Origin: Gammaproteobacteria bacterium
GTDB taxonomy: Bacteria; Pseudomonadota; Gammaproteobacteria; DSM-19610
Direction: 5' to 3'
DNA length: 5,359 nucleotides
Assembly (NCBI GenBank): GCA_011371465.1
Contig: DRQL01000264.1
Span: forward strand, 1-5,359
Shown here: piece after piece, positions 1 through 5,359 of the stretch
Position numbering within the stretch: position 1 is the stretch's first letter
Layout: the number at the start of each line of letters is the position of its first letter
Translations under genes and position numbers: made by a program
Notes under the pieces: model-generated
The model's input: the letters and a program-made list of their open reading frames with translations, nothing else
Database searches by the model: none
Told to the model about the DNA's origin: nothing

Positions 1-227
1 CTATTCCACGCTACGATCAAACCTTAACCCCTGTGGCCGAATGTGGCATAGAGATGATTCTTCGCAAGCGCAGCACCGACGAAATCACACAGGGCGGATA
101 TGTGGGATGCCATACCCAGCCAACAAAGGAGCTGCGAATTCATCTTAACCAGTACCGTGATGATATGCAGGCAATGAAGAGTGGCAACCGGTCCACTCCT
201 CCTTTTACCAATGATACGGAGCTCTAA
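1..227 (+). CDS. Possible 3' end of an unidentified convergent gene
   Basis: A plus-strand frame is open from the left edge to a TAA at 225-227, giving about 75 residues starting (from base 3) IPRYDQTLTP. It is hydrophilic and rich in charged residues, with no transmembrane segment and no motif I recognise. Amino-acid composition looks protein-like (for example KELRIHLNQYRDDMQAM near the end), and nothing on the opposite strand here is more convincing. It could be the C-terminus of a gene converging on the glycosyltransferase operon, or a chance open frame, since 75 codons at this GC is not rare. The only in-window starts (GTG at 33 and internal ATGs) would give a 64-residue or shorter peptide with no clear ribosome binding site, so if real it most likely begins outside the window. 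Confidence 0.35.
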   Translation, partial: IPRYDQTLTPVAECGIEMILRKRSTDEITQGGYVGCHTQPTKELRIHLNQYRDDMQAMKSGNRSTPPFTNDTEL

Positions 228-324
228 ACACCCGTTGTGCTGACCCGTACGCACCGTCTGCGCCTTGCTGTCAACGGCACAAAGTACCGCCTGTTCCGAC
301 AACGACACGCCTGAACTACAGCTG
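228..324. other. Convergent intergenic stretch, no clear terminator
   Basis: About 97 bp between the end of the unidentified plus-strand frame and the stop codon of the minus-strand family 4 glycosyltransferase. I looked for a stem-loop followed by a T-run on either strand. I found only short imperfect inverted repeats (for example CGCA-CCGTC-TGCG near 250-262 and the loopless palindrome ACAGCTGT at 318-325), none followed by a convincing T tract in the right direction. No tRNA or repeat is recognisable. If the plus-strand frame is not real, the gene-free stretch at this edge is 324 bp. Confidence 0.4.
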
Positions 325-1527
325 TTATTTTCCGGGTGTATCACTATTCCTGCTGTGGCAGATTGCACCAGGGTCTGTATCTTTCTGTGGTAACTCCACT
401 AGCGCAAGATACAGATCCAGGGTCTGCTTCACCACCCGTTCTTCAGTGAACTCTTCTTCCACCAGCTTGCGCCCTTCCCTGCCCATAAGTCGCCGCATTT
501 CCGGGTCACTGATCAGCTGTTCCAGCGCATCAGCCAGCGCAACAGGGTCACGTGGCGGCACCAGCAGGCCATTTACCCCGTGGCGGACCACATCGCGGCA
601 ACCGGGCATGTCAGTTGTTACGATCGGGCAACCACAGGCAGCCGCTTCAAGCAGGCAGCGCGGTACACCCTCCCGGTAGTACGACGGCAGCACGGCAATA
701 TGCGTCTGTCTCCAGAGCTCGGGAATGTCCTCGCGATATCCCAGCCAGTCCACCAGGCCCCGGGAATGCCAGCTTGACAGCTGCTCCTCGGGCACCGACA
801 CACGACTCGAAGCGTCCGGTTTCCCCACCAGATGTACTTTTAGGTTCAGACCCCTGCCGCGAAGAATGCTGACAGCTTCGACCAGTTCGCCAATACCCTT
901 GGGCCACAGCATCCGGGACACCAGTGTCACCGTCATTTCACCATTGAACGCCTCATTCGATGGTGAAAAGCGTTTAACATCGACCCCGATACCCCGGATA
1001 ACAGCCACCTTGTCGCGGTCCAGCCCGATTCGGGAAACCAGATATTCCGCATCGTCCGCGTTCTCGACAATCACGCGCCGGGCCGGGCCCCTGAAAAATA
1101 ATTTCAGGCCGGCAACTACGCCCGCCCTGACCAGGGCCGACACAGGTCCTTTGGAAGAAAAGGCAAGCCCCAGACCGGCGAGGTTGTTAACCACCGGTGA
1201 GGTGCGCGTAATGTTCGCGGCAAAACTGCCCAGAAGACTCGGCTTCAACGCAACGTGGTGTACCAGATCTGGCCTGTATTTCCGGTATATGGCGGCAATT
1301 TGCCGTACTTCCGACAACGCGTGCAGCGGATTCAGCGAACGCCGCCGCCAACGCATGGGGATGAGTGTAAAACCTTCGCGCTCAATAACGCCGCCGTGTT
1401 CATCAACCTGGGTTGCTATCAGCACCCGGAAACCGGCATCCCTGGCCGCGCGCGCAACGGGCAGCCGGTGAAGGCAGAAGTACCAGTCCTCTGTCACCAG
1501 AAACAGGATGGTTTTCTGCGCTGACAT
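325..1527 (-). CDS. Family 4 glycosyltransferase (GT-B fold), capsule/O-antigen type
   Basis: Retaining transferase of 400 residues. The N-terminal Rossmann domain starts at once with TILFLVTEDWYFCLHRLP (6-23) and contains RPDLVHHVALKP (85-96) and NNLAGLG (114-120), both usual in this polysaccharide-transferase subgroup. The C-terminal donor domain contains SRMLWPKGIGELVEA (204-218), LGYREDIPELW (262-272) and the EX7E motif EGVPRCLLE (E286, E294), followed by CGCPIVTTDMPGCRDVV (298-314). The frame stays open upstream to an ATG at 1672-1674, but those 49 extra residues would overlap the preceding gene by 91 nt and match nothing in the family. The ATG at 1525-1527 places the conserved fold at residue 6. 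It has a poor ribosome binding site. A hydrophilic tail of about 25 residues follows the fold. It resembles enzymes that extend undecaprenyl-linked oligosaccharides; sugar specificity is unknown. It is the last minus-strand gene visible. Confidence 0.9.
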   Translation of the reverse strand: MSAQKTILFLVTEDWYFCLHRLPVARAARDAGFRVLIATQVDEHGGVIEREGFTLIPMRWRRRSLNPLHALSEVRQIAAIYRKYRPDLVHHVALKPSLLGSFAANITRTSPVVNNLAGLGLAFSSKGPVSALVRAGVVAGLKLFFRGPARRVIVENADDAEYLVSRIGLDRDKVAVIRGIGVDVKRFSPSNEAFNGEMTVTLVSRMLWPKGIGELVEAVSILRGRGLNLKVHLVGKPDASSRVSVPEEQLSSWHSRGLVDWLGYREDIPELWRQTHIAVLPSYYREGVPRCLLEAAACGCPIVTTDMPGCRDVVRHGVNGLLVPPRDPVALADALEQLISDPEMRRLMGREGRKLVEEEFTEERVVKQTLDLYLALVELPQKDTDPGAICHSRNSDTPGK

Positions 1528-1583
1528 GTTTACGATGCTATAGCCAGTTGAGAAATAGTTACAGTCATAATGCCCGGCGCCGG

Positions 1584-2504
1584 TCAATACCAGCCGAGTA
1601 TCAGCAAGGCTCTGAGAAAGACGTCGTCCAGCCTCGACTGGCGGTACACATCCGGGTGGAACGCATAGCGGCAACGCGCGAAGACAGAGCGCCTGGACTG
1701 GATAAATCGCTCAAGAATCGCCCTCTTGTCGCCGGACAGCTGCTGTCCGAAAACCCGCTCAAACTCGACGGCCTGGGCATGGACACCAAAGGCATCGCTC
1801 CTCCTGCGGGTAAAACGCCTGACCCTCCGCACGAAACCCTCAATGAAAGAAATCGCCGCACCGGTGTCGTTGCCGCCGTGCAGCCTGTATTTTATGGTCG
1901 GCTGCTCATCATAGATTACTTTTCCAAAAGCCATGACGACAAGGTAGCACCACTGGTCATGCATGATACAACGGCTGGAAGGCATGCGGGACACAATCAT
2001 GTCCCGGGCACTGCGATTCAGTACGATAGTACAGCCACTGGCATTATTCTCGACCAGCGCATTCTGAAACGACAGTCGCCTTCGCAGGAAACGGGAATAT
2101 TTGAGATGCGCCAGGTTTCGCCCCACGTACTCCAGCCGGGAAAAATAAAGAGCTGGCTCGCCGGGCGGGGTACCCCTGTGCTTGAGGAGCGCCCTTTCCA
2201 GTTTATCCGGATACCAGACATCGTCCTGGTCACAAAAGGCAAAATACTGACAATGCTCGTGCGCTTGCGACAACAGCGCCATGAAGCTTCCCGCTATACC
2301 GATATTTTCACCGAACTCCACGTGGATATGAGGATATTTGGCCGCATACTCCCGCAAAATCTGCGGGCTGTTATCAGTCGAACCGTCGTCCCGGACGATA
2401 ATCTCAACGTTCTGACAGGTTTGACTGACAAGACTGTCGAGTTGCCCGGCGAGATAGTCTGCGCCATTGTAGCTCGATACCAGAACACAGACCTTTGGTG
2501 CCAT
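1584..2504 (-). CDS. Family 2 glycosyltransferase (GT-A fold, rhamnosyltransferase-like)
   Basis: Nucleotide-sugar-dependent inverting transferase of 306 residues, probably cytoplasmic and acting on a lipid-linked surface-polysaccharide intermediate. The nucleotide-binding half begins at residue 5 (VCVLVSSYNGADYL), with RDDGSTD at 38-44, ENIGIAGSF at 66-74 and the metal-binding CDQDDVWYPDKL at 91-102. The acceptor half has MHDQW at 181-185 and YRLHGGNDTGA at 206-216, the pattern of the subfamily that includes O-antigen rhamnosyltransferases (usual form YRQHGNN). There is no long hydrophobic segment, and the length is normal for the family. I use the ATG at 2502-2504; the TTG directly before it (2505-2507) would add one residue, and neither has a strong ribosome binding site. 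It lies downstream of gmhB in the same orientation. A donor of GDP-heptose, dTDP-rhamnose or another sugar cannot be decided from sequence; adjacency makes heptose reasonable but unproven. Confidence 0.88.
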   Translation of the reverse strand: MAPKVCVLVSSYNGADYLAGQLDSLVSQTCQNVEIIVRDDGSTDNSPQILREYAAKYPHIHVEFGENIGIAGSFMALLSQAHEHCQYFAFCDQDDVWYPDKLERALLKHRGTPPGEPALYFSRLEYVGRNLAHLKYSRFLRRRLSFQNALVENNASGCTIVLNRSARDMIVSRMPSSRCIMHDQWCYLVVMAFGKVIYDEQPTIKYRLHGGNDTGAAISFIEGFVRRVRRFTRRRSDAFGVHAQAVEFERVFGQQLSGDKRAILERFIQSRRSVFARCRYAFHPDVYRQSRLDDVFLRALLILGWY

Positions 2505-2560
2505 CAATACTGCCCGTCGTAAACATTAAGCCAGGAAAAGCCCGGATAATCACCCTGCGC

Positions 2561-3091
2561 TCATTTAAAGTAGGCCGACACATCTTTCAGCGCACCTACA
2601 CAAATAGCATTACCCGCTTCATCATCCCGCCCATAGTAGAGCAGCGTGCCTACCCCGGCTGCCAGACCGGCTTCGATATCCGATGCCTTGTCGCCCACCA
2701 TAATCGATGCGCCAAGATCGATGCCGTGATCGCTTGCTGCCTGCAACAACATGCCCGGGGCGGGTTTCCGGCAAGCGCTTTCACGCAGATATTTTCCAAT
2801 CCCGTGTTCGGGATGATCCGGGCAAAAATACACCGCATCGATGGTACCGCCATGCGCCCTGAATTGCCCGCCTACCCAGTCCATCAGCCTGTGAAAGTCC
2901 TCTTCTGTGTAATAGCCACGACCGATGCCGGCCTGGTTGGTGACAATCACAACAAGGTAGCCGGCCCTGTTTGCGCTCGCGACCAGCTCGAAAATACCAT
3001 CGATAAAATCAAAGTCTTCTTTGCGAGAGACGTAACCGTGATTCAGGTTGATTACGCCATCCCGGTCGAGGAACAGCGCACGCTTCAACAT
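2561..3091 (-). CDS. gmhB: D-glycero-D-manno-heptose 1,7-bisphosphate 7-phosphatase (GmhB), HAD superfamily
   Basis: HAD-IIIA phosphatase of 176 residues that removes the C7 phosphate from heptose 1,7-bisphosphate; in this context the alpha anomer made by HddA is the expected substrate. HAD motif I is FLDRDGVIN at 7-15 (nucleophile D9, general acid/base D11), motif II is VTNQAGIGRG at 50-59 (T51), motif III is CRKPAPGM at 107-114 (K109) and motif IV is MVGDKASD at 131-138 (D134). All catalytic residues are present. The zinc-loop region (90-107) has the same length as in E. coli GmhB. However, the E. coli ligands C92, H94, C107 and C109 correspond here to C90, D92, S105 and C107, so two of four are changed; H93 and H96 are nearby alternatives. 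The start ATG at 3089-3091 overlaps the hddC stop by 7 nt with only a weak ribosome binding site, suggesting coupled translation. A 56-nt gap (to the ATG used) follows before the next gene. Confidence 0.93.
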   Translation of the reverse strand: MLKRALFLDRDGVINLNHGYVSRKEDFDFIDGIFELVASANRAGYLVVIVTNQAGIGRGYYTEEDFHRLMDWVGGQFRAHGGTIDAVYFCPDHPEHGIGKYLRESACRKPAPGMLLQAASDHGIDLGASIMVGDKASDIEAGLAAGVGTLLYYGRDDEAGNAICVGALKDVSAYFK

Positions 3092-3786
3092 TGTCCATAG
3101 CGCCCGAGTTCATGCTGGGCACGCGCATAGTCTCCCGGTACGCCAATATCTATGAACTGGCCAGCCGTAGTGAACAACTCGAAAGGTCTGTCCTGGACCG
3201 CTTTTTCCAGATAGTCCGTTTCCAGGGAAAAAGATGTATTGATCCTGAAGCCGTCCAGTTGCCCCTGTTTCAACACATAGCAACCGGCATTGATCAGGCC
3301 CGGACCCGAGGCTCCCTTTTCTGAAAAGCCGGTTACGCGCCCGTTTTCAGTCAATAGCGCCCCATAGCGCGTGGTATCATCGACCTCCCTTCCTACAATG
3401 ACCGGGTTACGGGTGTTCCGCCATCGACGTTCAACGTCATCCACCTCGAGGTCAAGGAAAGTGTCGCCATTGAACACAAAGAAATGGTCCTCCCGGCACT
3501 CTGACATCGCCAGCCGAACGGCGCCACCCGTCCCCAGGGGCTGCTCTTCCACTACGTACGACAATTCCACTCCGGAATACTGCGTCCCGAAGTGGGAAGT
3601 TATTTTTTCCGCCATATAGCCCAGCGACAATATCACCCTGCCGAAACCTTTGCGGGCAAGATTAGCCAGGAGTATTTCCAGAAAAGGCCTGCCATTGACG
3701 GGAGCCATCGGCTTGGGTAAATCCGGAACCGCATCGCGCAAGCGAGTCCCGAAACCACCGGCCAGCACGATCCCTTCAGGCATCAT
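3085..3786 (-). CDS. hddC: D-glycero-alpha-D-manno-heptose 1-phosphate guanylyltransferase (HddC)
   Basis: Sugar-phosphate nucleotidyltransferase of 233 residues, predicted to transfer GMP from GTP to D-glycero-alpha-D-manno-heptose 1-phosphate, releasing pyrophosphate and forming the GDP-heptose donor. The N-terminal nucleotide-binding signature runs from IVLAGGFGTRLR (6-17) to LPKPMAPVNGRPFLE (23-37), with R15 and K25 as the expected catalytic/phosphate contacts. EQPLGTGGA is at 81-89, the metal-binding FNGD at 105-108, and the C-terminal FIDIGVPGDY at 211-220. There is no C-terminal left-handed beta-helix, so this is the short monofunctional form. From sequence alone it could be a mannose- or glucose-1-phosphate nucleotidyltransferase; the gmhA and gmhB neighbours decide for heptose. 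The start ATG (3784-3786) overlaps the gmhA stop as ATGA; the next codon is also ATG and is equally usable. The stop overlaps the gmhB start by 7 nt. Confidence 0.92.
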   Translation of the reverse strand: MMPEGIVLAGGFGTRLRDAVPDLPKPMAPVNGRPFLEILLANLARKGFGRVILSLGYMAEKITSHFGTQYSGVELSYVVEEQPLGTGGAVRLAMSECREDHFFVFNGDTFLDLEVDDVERRWRNTRNPVIVGREVDDTTRYGALLTENGRVTGFSEKGASGPGLINAGCYVLKQGQLDGFRINTSFSLETDYLEKAVQDRPFELFTTAGQFIDIGVPGDYARAQHELGRYGQC

Positions 3787-4379
3787 TCCACCTTCCTGAA
3801 CACTGCATTTTCAACAAGACCACAGAGGATGTGTCCCAGCACCAGGTGCCCTTCCTGGATCTTTGGGGTATCAGCGGAGGGAACCTCCAGCAGGTAGTCG
3901 CACAGCCCGGCCATATCTCTGCCCCGATTGCCCGTCATACCAATGCATACCAGACCGCGGGAGCGGGCCTCCCTGAGCCCCGCCAGCACATTGGGAGACT
4001 TGCCTGAAGTTGAATAAGCGACAAAGACATCACCTTTTTGACCGTGCGCCTGAATCTGCCGTGCGAACAGACTTTCGTAGCCATAGTCATTTCCGATAGC
4101 GGTGATAACCGATGAATCCGTAGTCAATGCAATGGCCGGCAATCCCTGCCGGTCGAATGCGAAACGACTCACGAGTTCCCCGGCAATGTGCTGTGCATCG
4201 GCGGCACTGCCACCGTTGCCGGCAAGCAATATCTTGCCACCGTGTTTCATGCTATTGATGCATGCTGCGGCTGCAGCCTCCAGTGTTTCCGCAATGTCCG
4301 GATCCGACAGCATTGTGTTCATGACACGCACTGCCTCGGCTATCCGGCTTTCAATATAGGCCTTCACGAGATTCTCCAT
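3783..4379 (-). CDS. gmhA: Phosphoheptose isomerase (sedoheptulose 7-phosphate isomerase, GmhA)
   Basis: Cytosolic SIS-domain enzyme converting sedoheptulose 7-phosphate to D-glycero-D-manno-heptose 7-phosphate, the first step of both ADP- and GDP-heptose synthesis. The 198-residue length is typical of GmhA. Visible motifs are the phosphate-binding GNGGSAADAQHIAGELV at 54-70, STSGKSPNV at 123-131 and the C-terminal TPKIQEGHLVLGHILC at 171-186. Residues H64, E68, Q175 and H183 line up, with a constant offset of three, with the E. coli GmhA metal/catalytic residues H61, E65, Q172 and H180, so the active site looks intact. The start is the ATG at 4377-4379, which lies inside the last codons of hddA (16 nt overlap), pointing to translational coupling. 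The 3' end shares an ATGA with hddC. Linkage to hddA and hddC suggests this is a cluster-dedicated copy, with any LPS-core gmhA located elsewhere; that part is inference. Confidence 0.95.
   Translation of the reverse strand: MENLVKAYIESRIAEAVRVMNTMLSDPDIAETLEAAAAACINSMKHGGKILLAGNGGSAADAQHIAGELVSRFAFDRQGLPAIALTTDSSVITAIGNDYGYESLFARQIQAHGQKGDVFVAYSTSGKSPNVLAGLREARSRGLVCIGMTGNRGRDMAGLCDYLLEVPSADTPKIQEGHLVLGHILCGLVENAVFRKVE
3788..3797 (-). promoter_or_regulatory. Ribosome binding site for hddC
   Basis: On the minus strand AGGAAGGTGG sits just before the paired ATG codons of hddC, inside the last codons of gmhA. AGGA is 7 nt from the first ATG (3784-3786), and AAGG is 4 nt from the first ATG and 7 nt from the second (3781-3783). 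The site therefore supports initiation here without deciding between MMPEG and MPEG. It is the clearest Shine-Dalgarno match in front of any of the five gene starts visible in the window; the starts of gmhA, gmhB and the two transferases have only weak ones. Confidence 0.6.
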
Positions 4380-5359
4380 GCCTGCGTGCCATGCTTGGTA
4401 AAGTGACAGTTGCTCACCTGCCCGTTAAACCTGTTCAGCGCTCTTATCACCTCCATGCGCCGCTCGGCAGGGGTGAAAAACATCATGAAGCCACCGCCAC
4501 CAGCACCCGAAACCTTGCCGGCCAGGGCGCCAGCACTGATTGCAGTCTCGTAGATCTCGTCAATATGCGCATTCGATACCGTCCTTGCCGAACGCTTTTT
4601 GTTCTCCCAGCCAAGGCGCATCGATTCCACGAATCCGTCAAAATTACCCTTCAAGAGGTTTTCCTTCATCCCCAGCGCCTCACGCTTGACACCATGCATT
4701 GCCTCCAGCGCATCCTCGGAACCTGAATTAACGTTATTGCTCTGATCCTCAATAATCCTGGCCGATTCACGTGACACGCCGGTATAGAACAACACCAGCG
4801 ACGCCTCCAGCTCACAGATAATCCAGTTCTTGATCCGCAAGGGATTGATTACCGCCCTCTCATCTGCATAGAACTCCATGAAGTTAAAGCCACCGAAGGT
4901 GGCTGCATACTGGTCCTGTCGCCCGCCCTGCAGACCGCAATCCACGCGTTCAATGTTGAATGCAAGGCGGGCAAGCAGGTAATCGTCGAGAGGCAGGTTA
5001 AGCAGCTCGACAAATGCACGGATCATCACCACTACCAGGGTTGAAGAAGAACCCAGGCCGGATCCGGCAGGCGCATCGCAAAAGGTACTCAGTTCGAGAG
5101 GAATTGGCTGCCCGCCGTTATAATTCTGGATCATGTGGTTGTAGACTGCTTTATGCAAATCGAGCCTGCCGTTTAGTTCGAAAGGAACAGAAGCAGGTTT
5201 GACCTTCTCAATTTCCTGGTCCGTGGCGACAAAACGCACAACCGGTTCATCCAGAATCCTGATCACGGCGTACGCATAGCGATCTATTGTGGCATTGAGA
5301 ACATAGCCTCCATGGGTATCGCAGTAGGGAGATACATCAGTACCGCCGCCGGCAAGACC
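4364..5359 (-). CDS. hddA: D-glycero-alpha-D-manno-heptose 7-phosphate kinase (HddA), N-terminus cut by window edge
   Basis: GHMP-family small-molecule kinase, expected to use ATP to phosphorylate C1 of D-glycero-D-manno-heptose 7-phosphate, giving the alpha-1,7-bisphosphate in the cytoplasm. The frame is open to the right edge; 331 residues are visible. Numbering from the edge, residues 1-11 read GLAGGGTDVSP, the N-terminal sugar-binding motif of the heptose kinase/HddA branch, followed by GGYVLNATIDRY. The ATP loop PAGSGLGSSST is at about 97-107, GGRQDQYAATFGG at about 145-157, and the third GHMP motif KVSGAGGGGFMMFF at about 282-295. HddA proteins are roughly 340 residues, so only about ten residues should be missing. 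The GTG at 5264-5266 is internal, because the conserved GGGTD motif lies upstream of it. The 3' end overlaps gmhA by 16 nt. Adjacent gmhA, hddC and gmhB strongly support a heptose rather than fucose or galactose substrate. Confidence 0.92.
   Translation of the reverse strand, partial: GLAGGGTDVSPYCDTHGGYVLNATIDRYAYAVIRILDEPVVRFVATDQEIEKVKPASVPFELNGRLDLHKAVYNHMIQNYNGGQPIPLELSTFCDAPAGSGLGSSSTLVVVMIRAFVELLNLPLDDYLLARLAFNIERVDCGLQGGRQDQYAATFGGFNFMEFYADERAVINPLRIKNWIICELEASLVLFYTGVSRESARIIEDQSNNVNSGSEDALEAMHGVKREALGMKENLLKGNFDGFVESMRLGWENKKRSARTVSNAHIDEIYETAISAGALAGKVSGAGGGGFMMFFTPAERRMEVIRALNRFNGQVSNCHFTKHGTQAWRIS

Noticed and set aside
24..368. Minus-strand frame of 114 codons overlapping the end of the family 4 glycosyltransferase
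   Set aside because: Its start lies inside the glycosyltransferase coding sequence, its composition is unremarkable and no motif is visible.
725..1471. Plus-strand open frame of about 248 codons antisense to the family 4 glycosyltransferase
   Set aside because: Its translation is low-complexity (rich in Ser, Thr, Arg and Pro), and the minus strand encodes a complete family 4 enzyme with the EX7E motif.
1528..1674. N-terminal extension of the family 4 glycosyltransferase to the ATG at 1672-1674
   Set aside because: It would overlap the end of the preceding gene by 91 nt and add 49 residues with no family match; the conserved fold begins right after the ATG at 1525-1527.
1413..2522. Long plus-strand open frame (about 369 codons) antisense to the family 2 glycosyltransferase
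   Set aside because: The opposite strand carries the full set of family 2 motifs in order (DDGSTD, CDQDDVW, HDQW, YRLHGGN). The antisense translation has no recognisable domain and spans the end of one gene and the whole of another, as expected for a shadow frame.
2530..2552. Possible hairpin between gmhB and the family 2 glycosyltransferase (CCGGG-CTTTT-CCTGG on the minus strand)
   Set aside because: The stem is only 5 bp including one G-U pair and is not followed by a T-run, so it is not convincing as a terminator or attenuator.
2495..3100. Plus-strand open frame of about 200 codons antisense to gmhB
   Set aside because: gmhB on the minus strand has all four HAD motifs and overlaps its neighbour in the manner of an operon gene; the antisense product matches nothing I recognise.
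5264..5266. GTG as the start codon of hddA
   Set aside because: The conserved GHMP N-terminal motif GLAGGGTD lies upstream in the same open frame, so this GTG is an internal Val and the real start lies just beyond the right edge.

Overview
The window carries a surface-polysaccharide gene cluster, almost certainly from a Gram-negative, probably proteobacterial, genome of mid-range GC. That assignment is inference from protein style, composition and tight gene packing; no rRNA or other taxonomic marker is present. Six genes lie head to tail on the minus strand and are transcribed from the right edge towards the left. A short unidentified plus-strand reading frame enters from the left edge and converges on them.

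Right part (about 2561-5359, minus strand): a complete nucleotide-sugar pathway for GDP-D-glycero-alpha-D-manno-heptose, in the order hddA (kinase, N-terminus just outside the window), gmhA (isomerase), hddC (guanylyltransferase), gmhB (phosphatase). The three junctions overlap by 16, 4 and 7 nt, so the genes look translationally coupled. Chemically, GmhA converts sedoheptulose 7-phosphate to D-glycero-D-manno-heptose 7-phosphate. HddA phosphorylates C1 in the alpha configuration, GmhB removes the C7 phosphate, and HddC transfers GMP from GTP. The product is the heptose donor used for capsules, O-antigens and S-layer glycans, as opposed to the ADP-L-glycero-beta-D-manno-heptose of the LPS inner core.

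Left-centre part (325-2504, minus strand): two glycosyltransferases separated by gaps of about 55 nt. The first is a GT-A fold family 2 enzyme resembling rhamnosyltransferase-type O-antigen transferases. The second is a GT-B fold family 4 enzyme of the capsule/O-antigen type. They are candidates for adding the heptose and/or a neighbouring sugar to a lipid-linked repeat unit; donor and acceptor cannot be read from sequence.

Left edge (1-324): a 75-codon open plus-strand frame ending at 227, which I do not recognise, then about 97 bp of convergent intergenic DNA with no convincing terminator.

This is a recognisable pathway rather than a new system. The points most worth a second look are altered zinc-ligand positions in GmhB, the unidentified convergent frame at the left edge, and the unknown fate of the GDP-heptose, since no modifying enzyme is in view.
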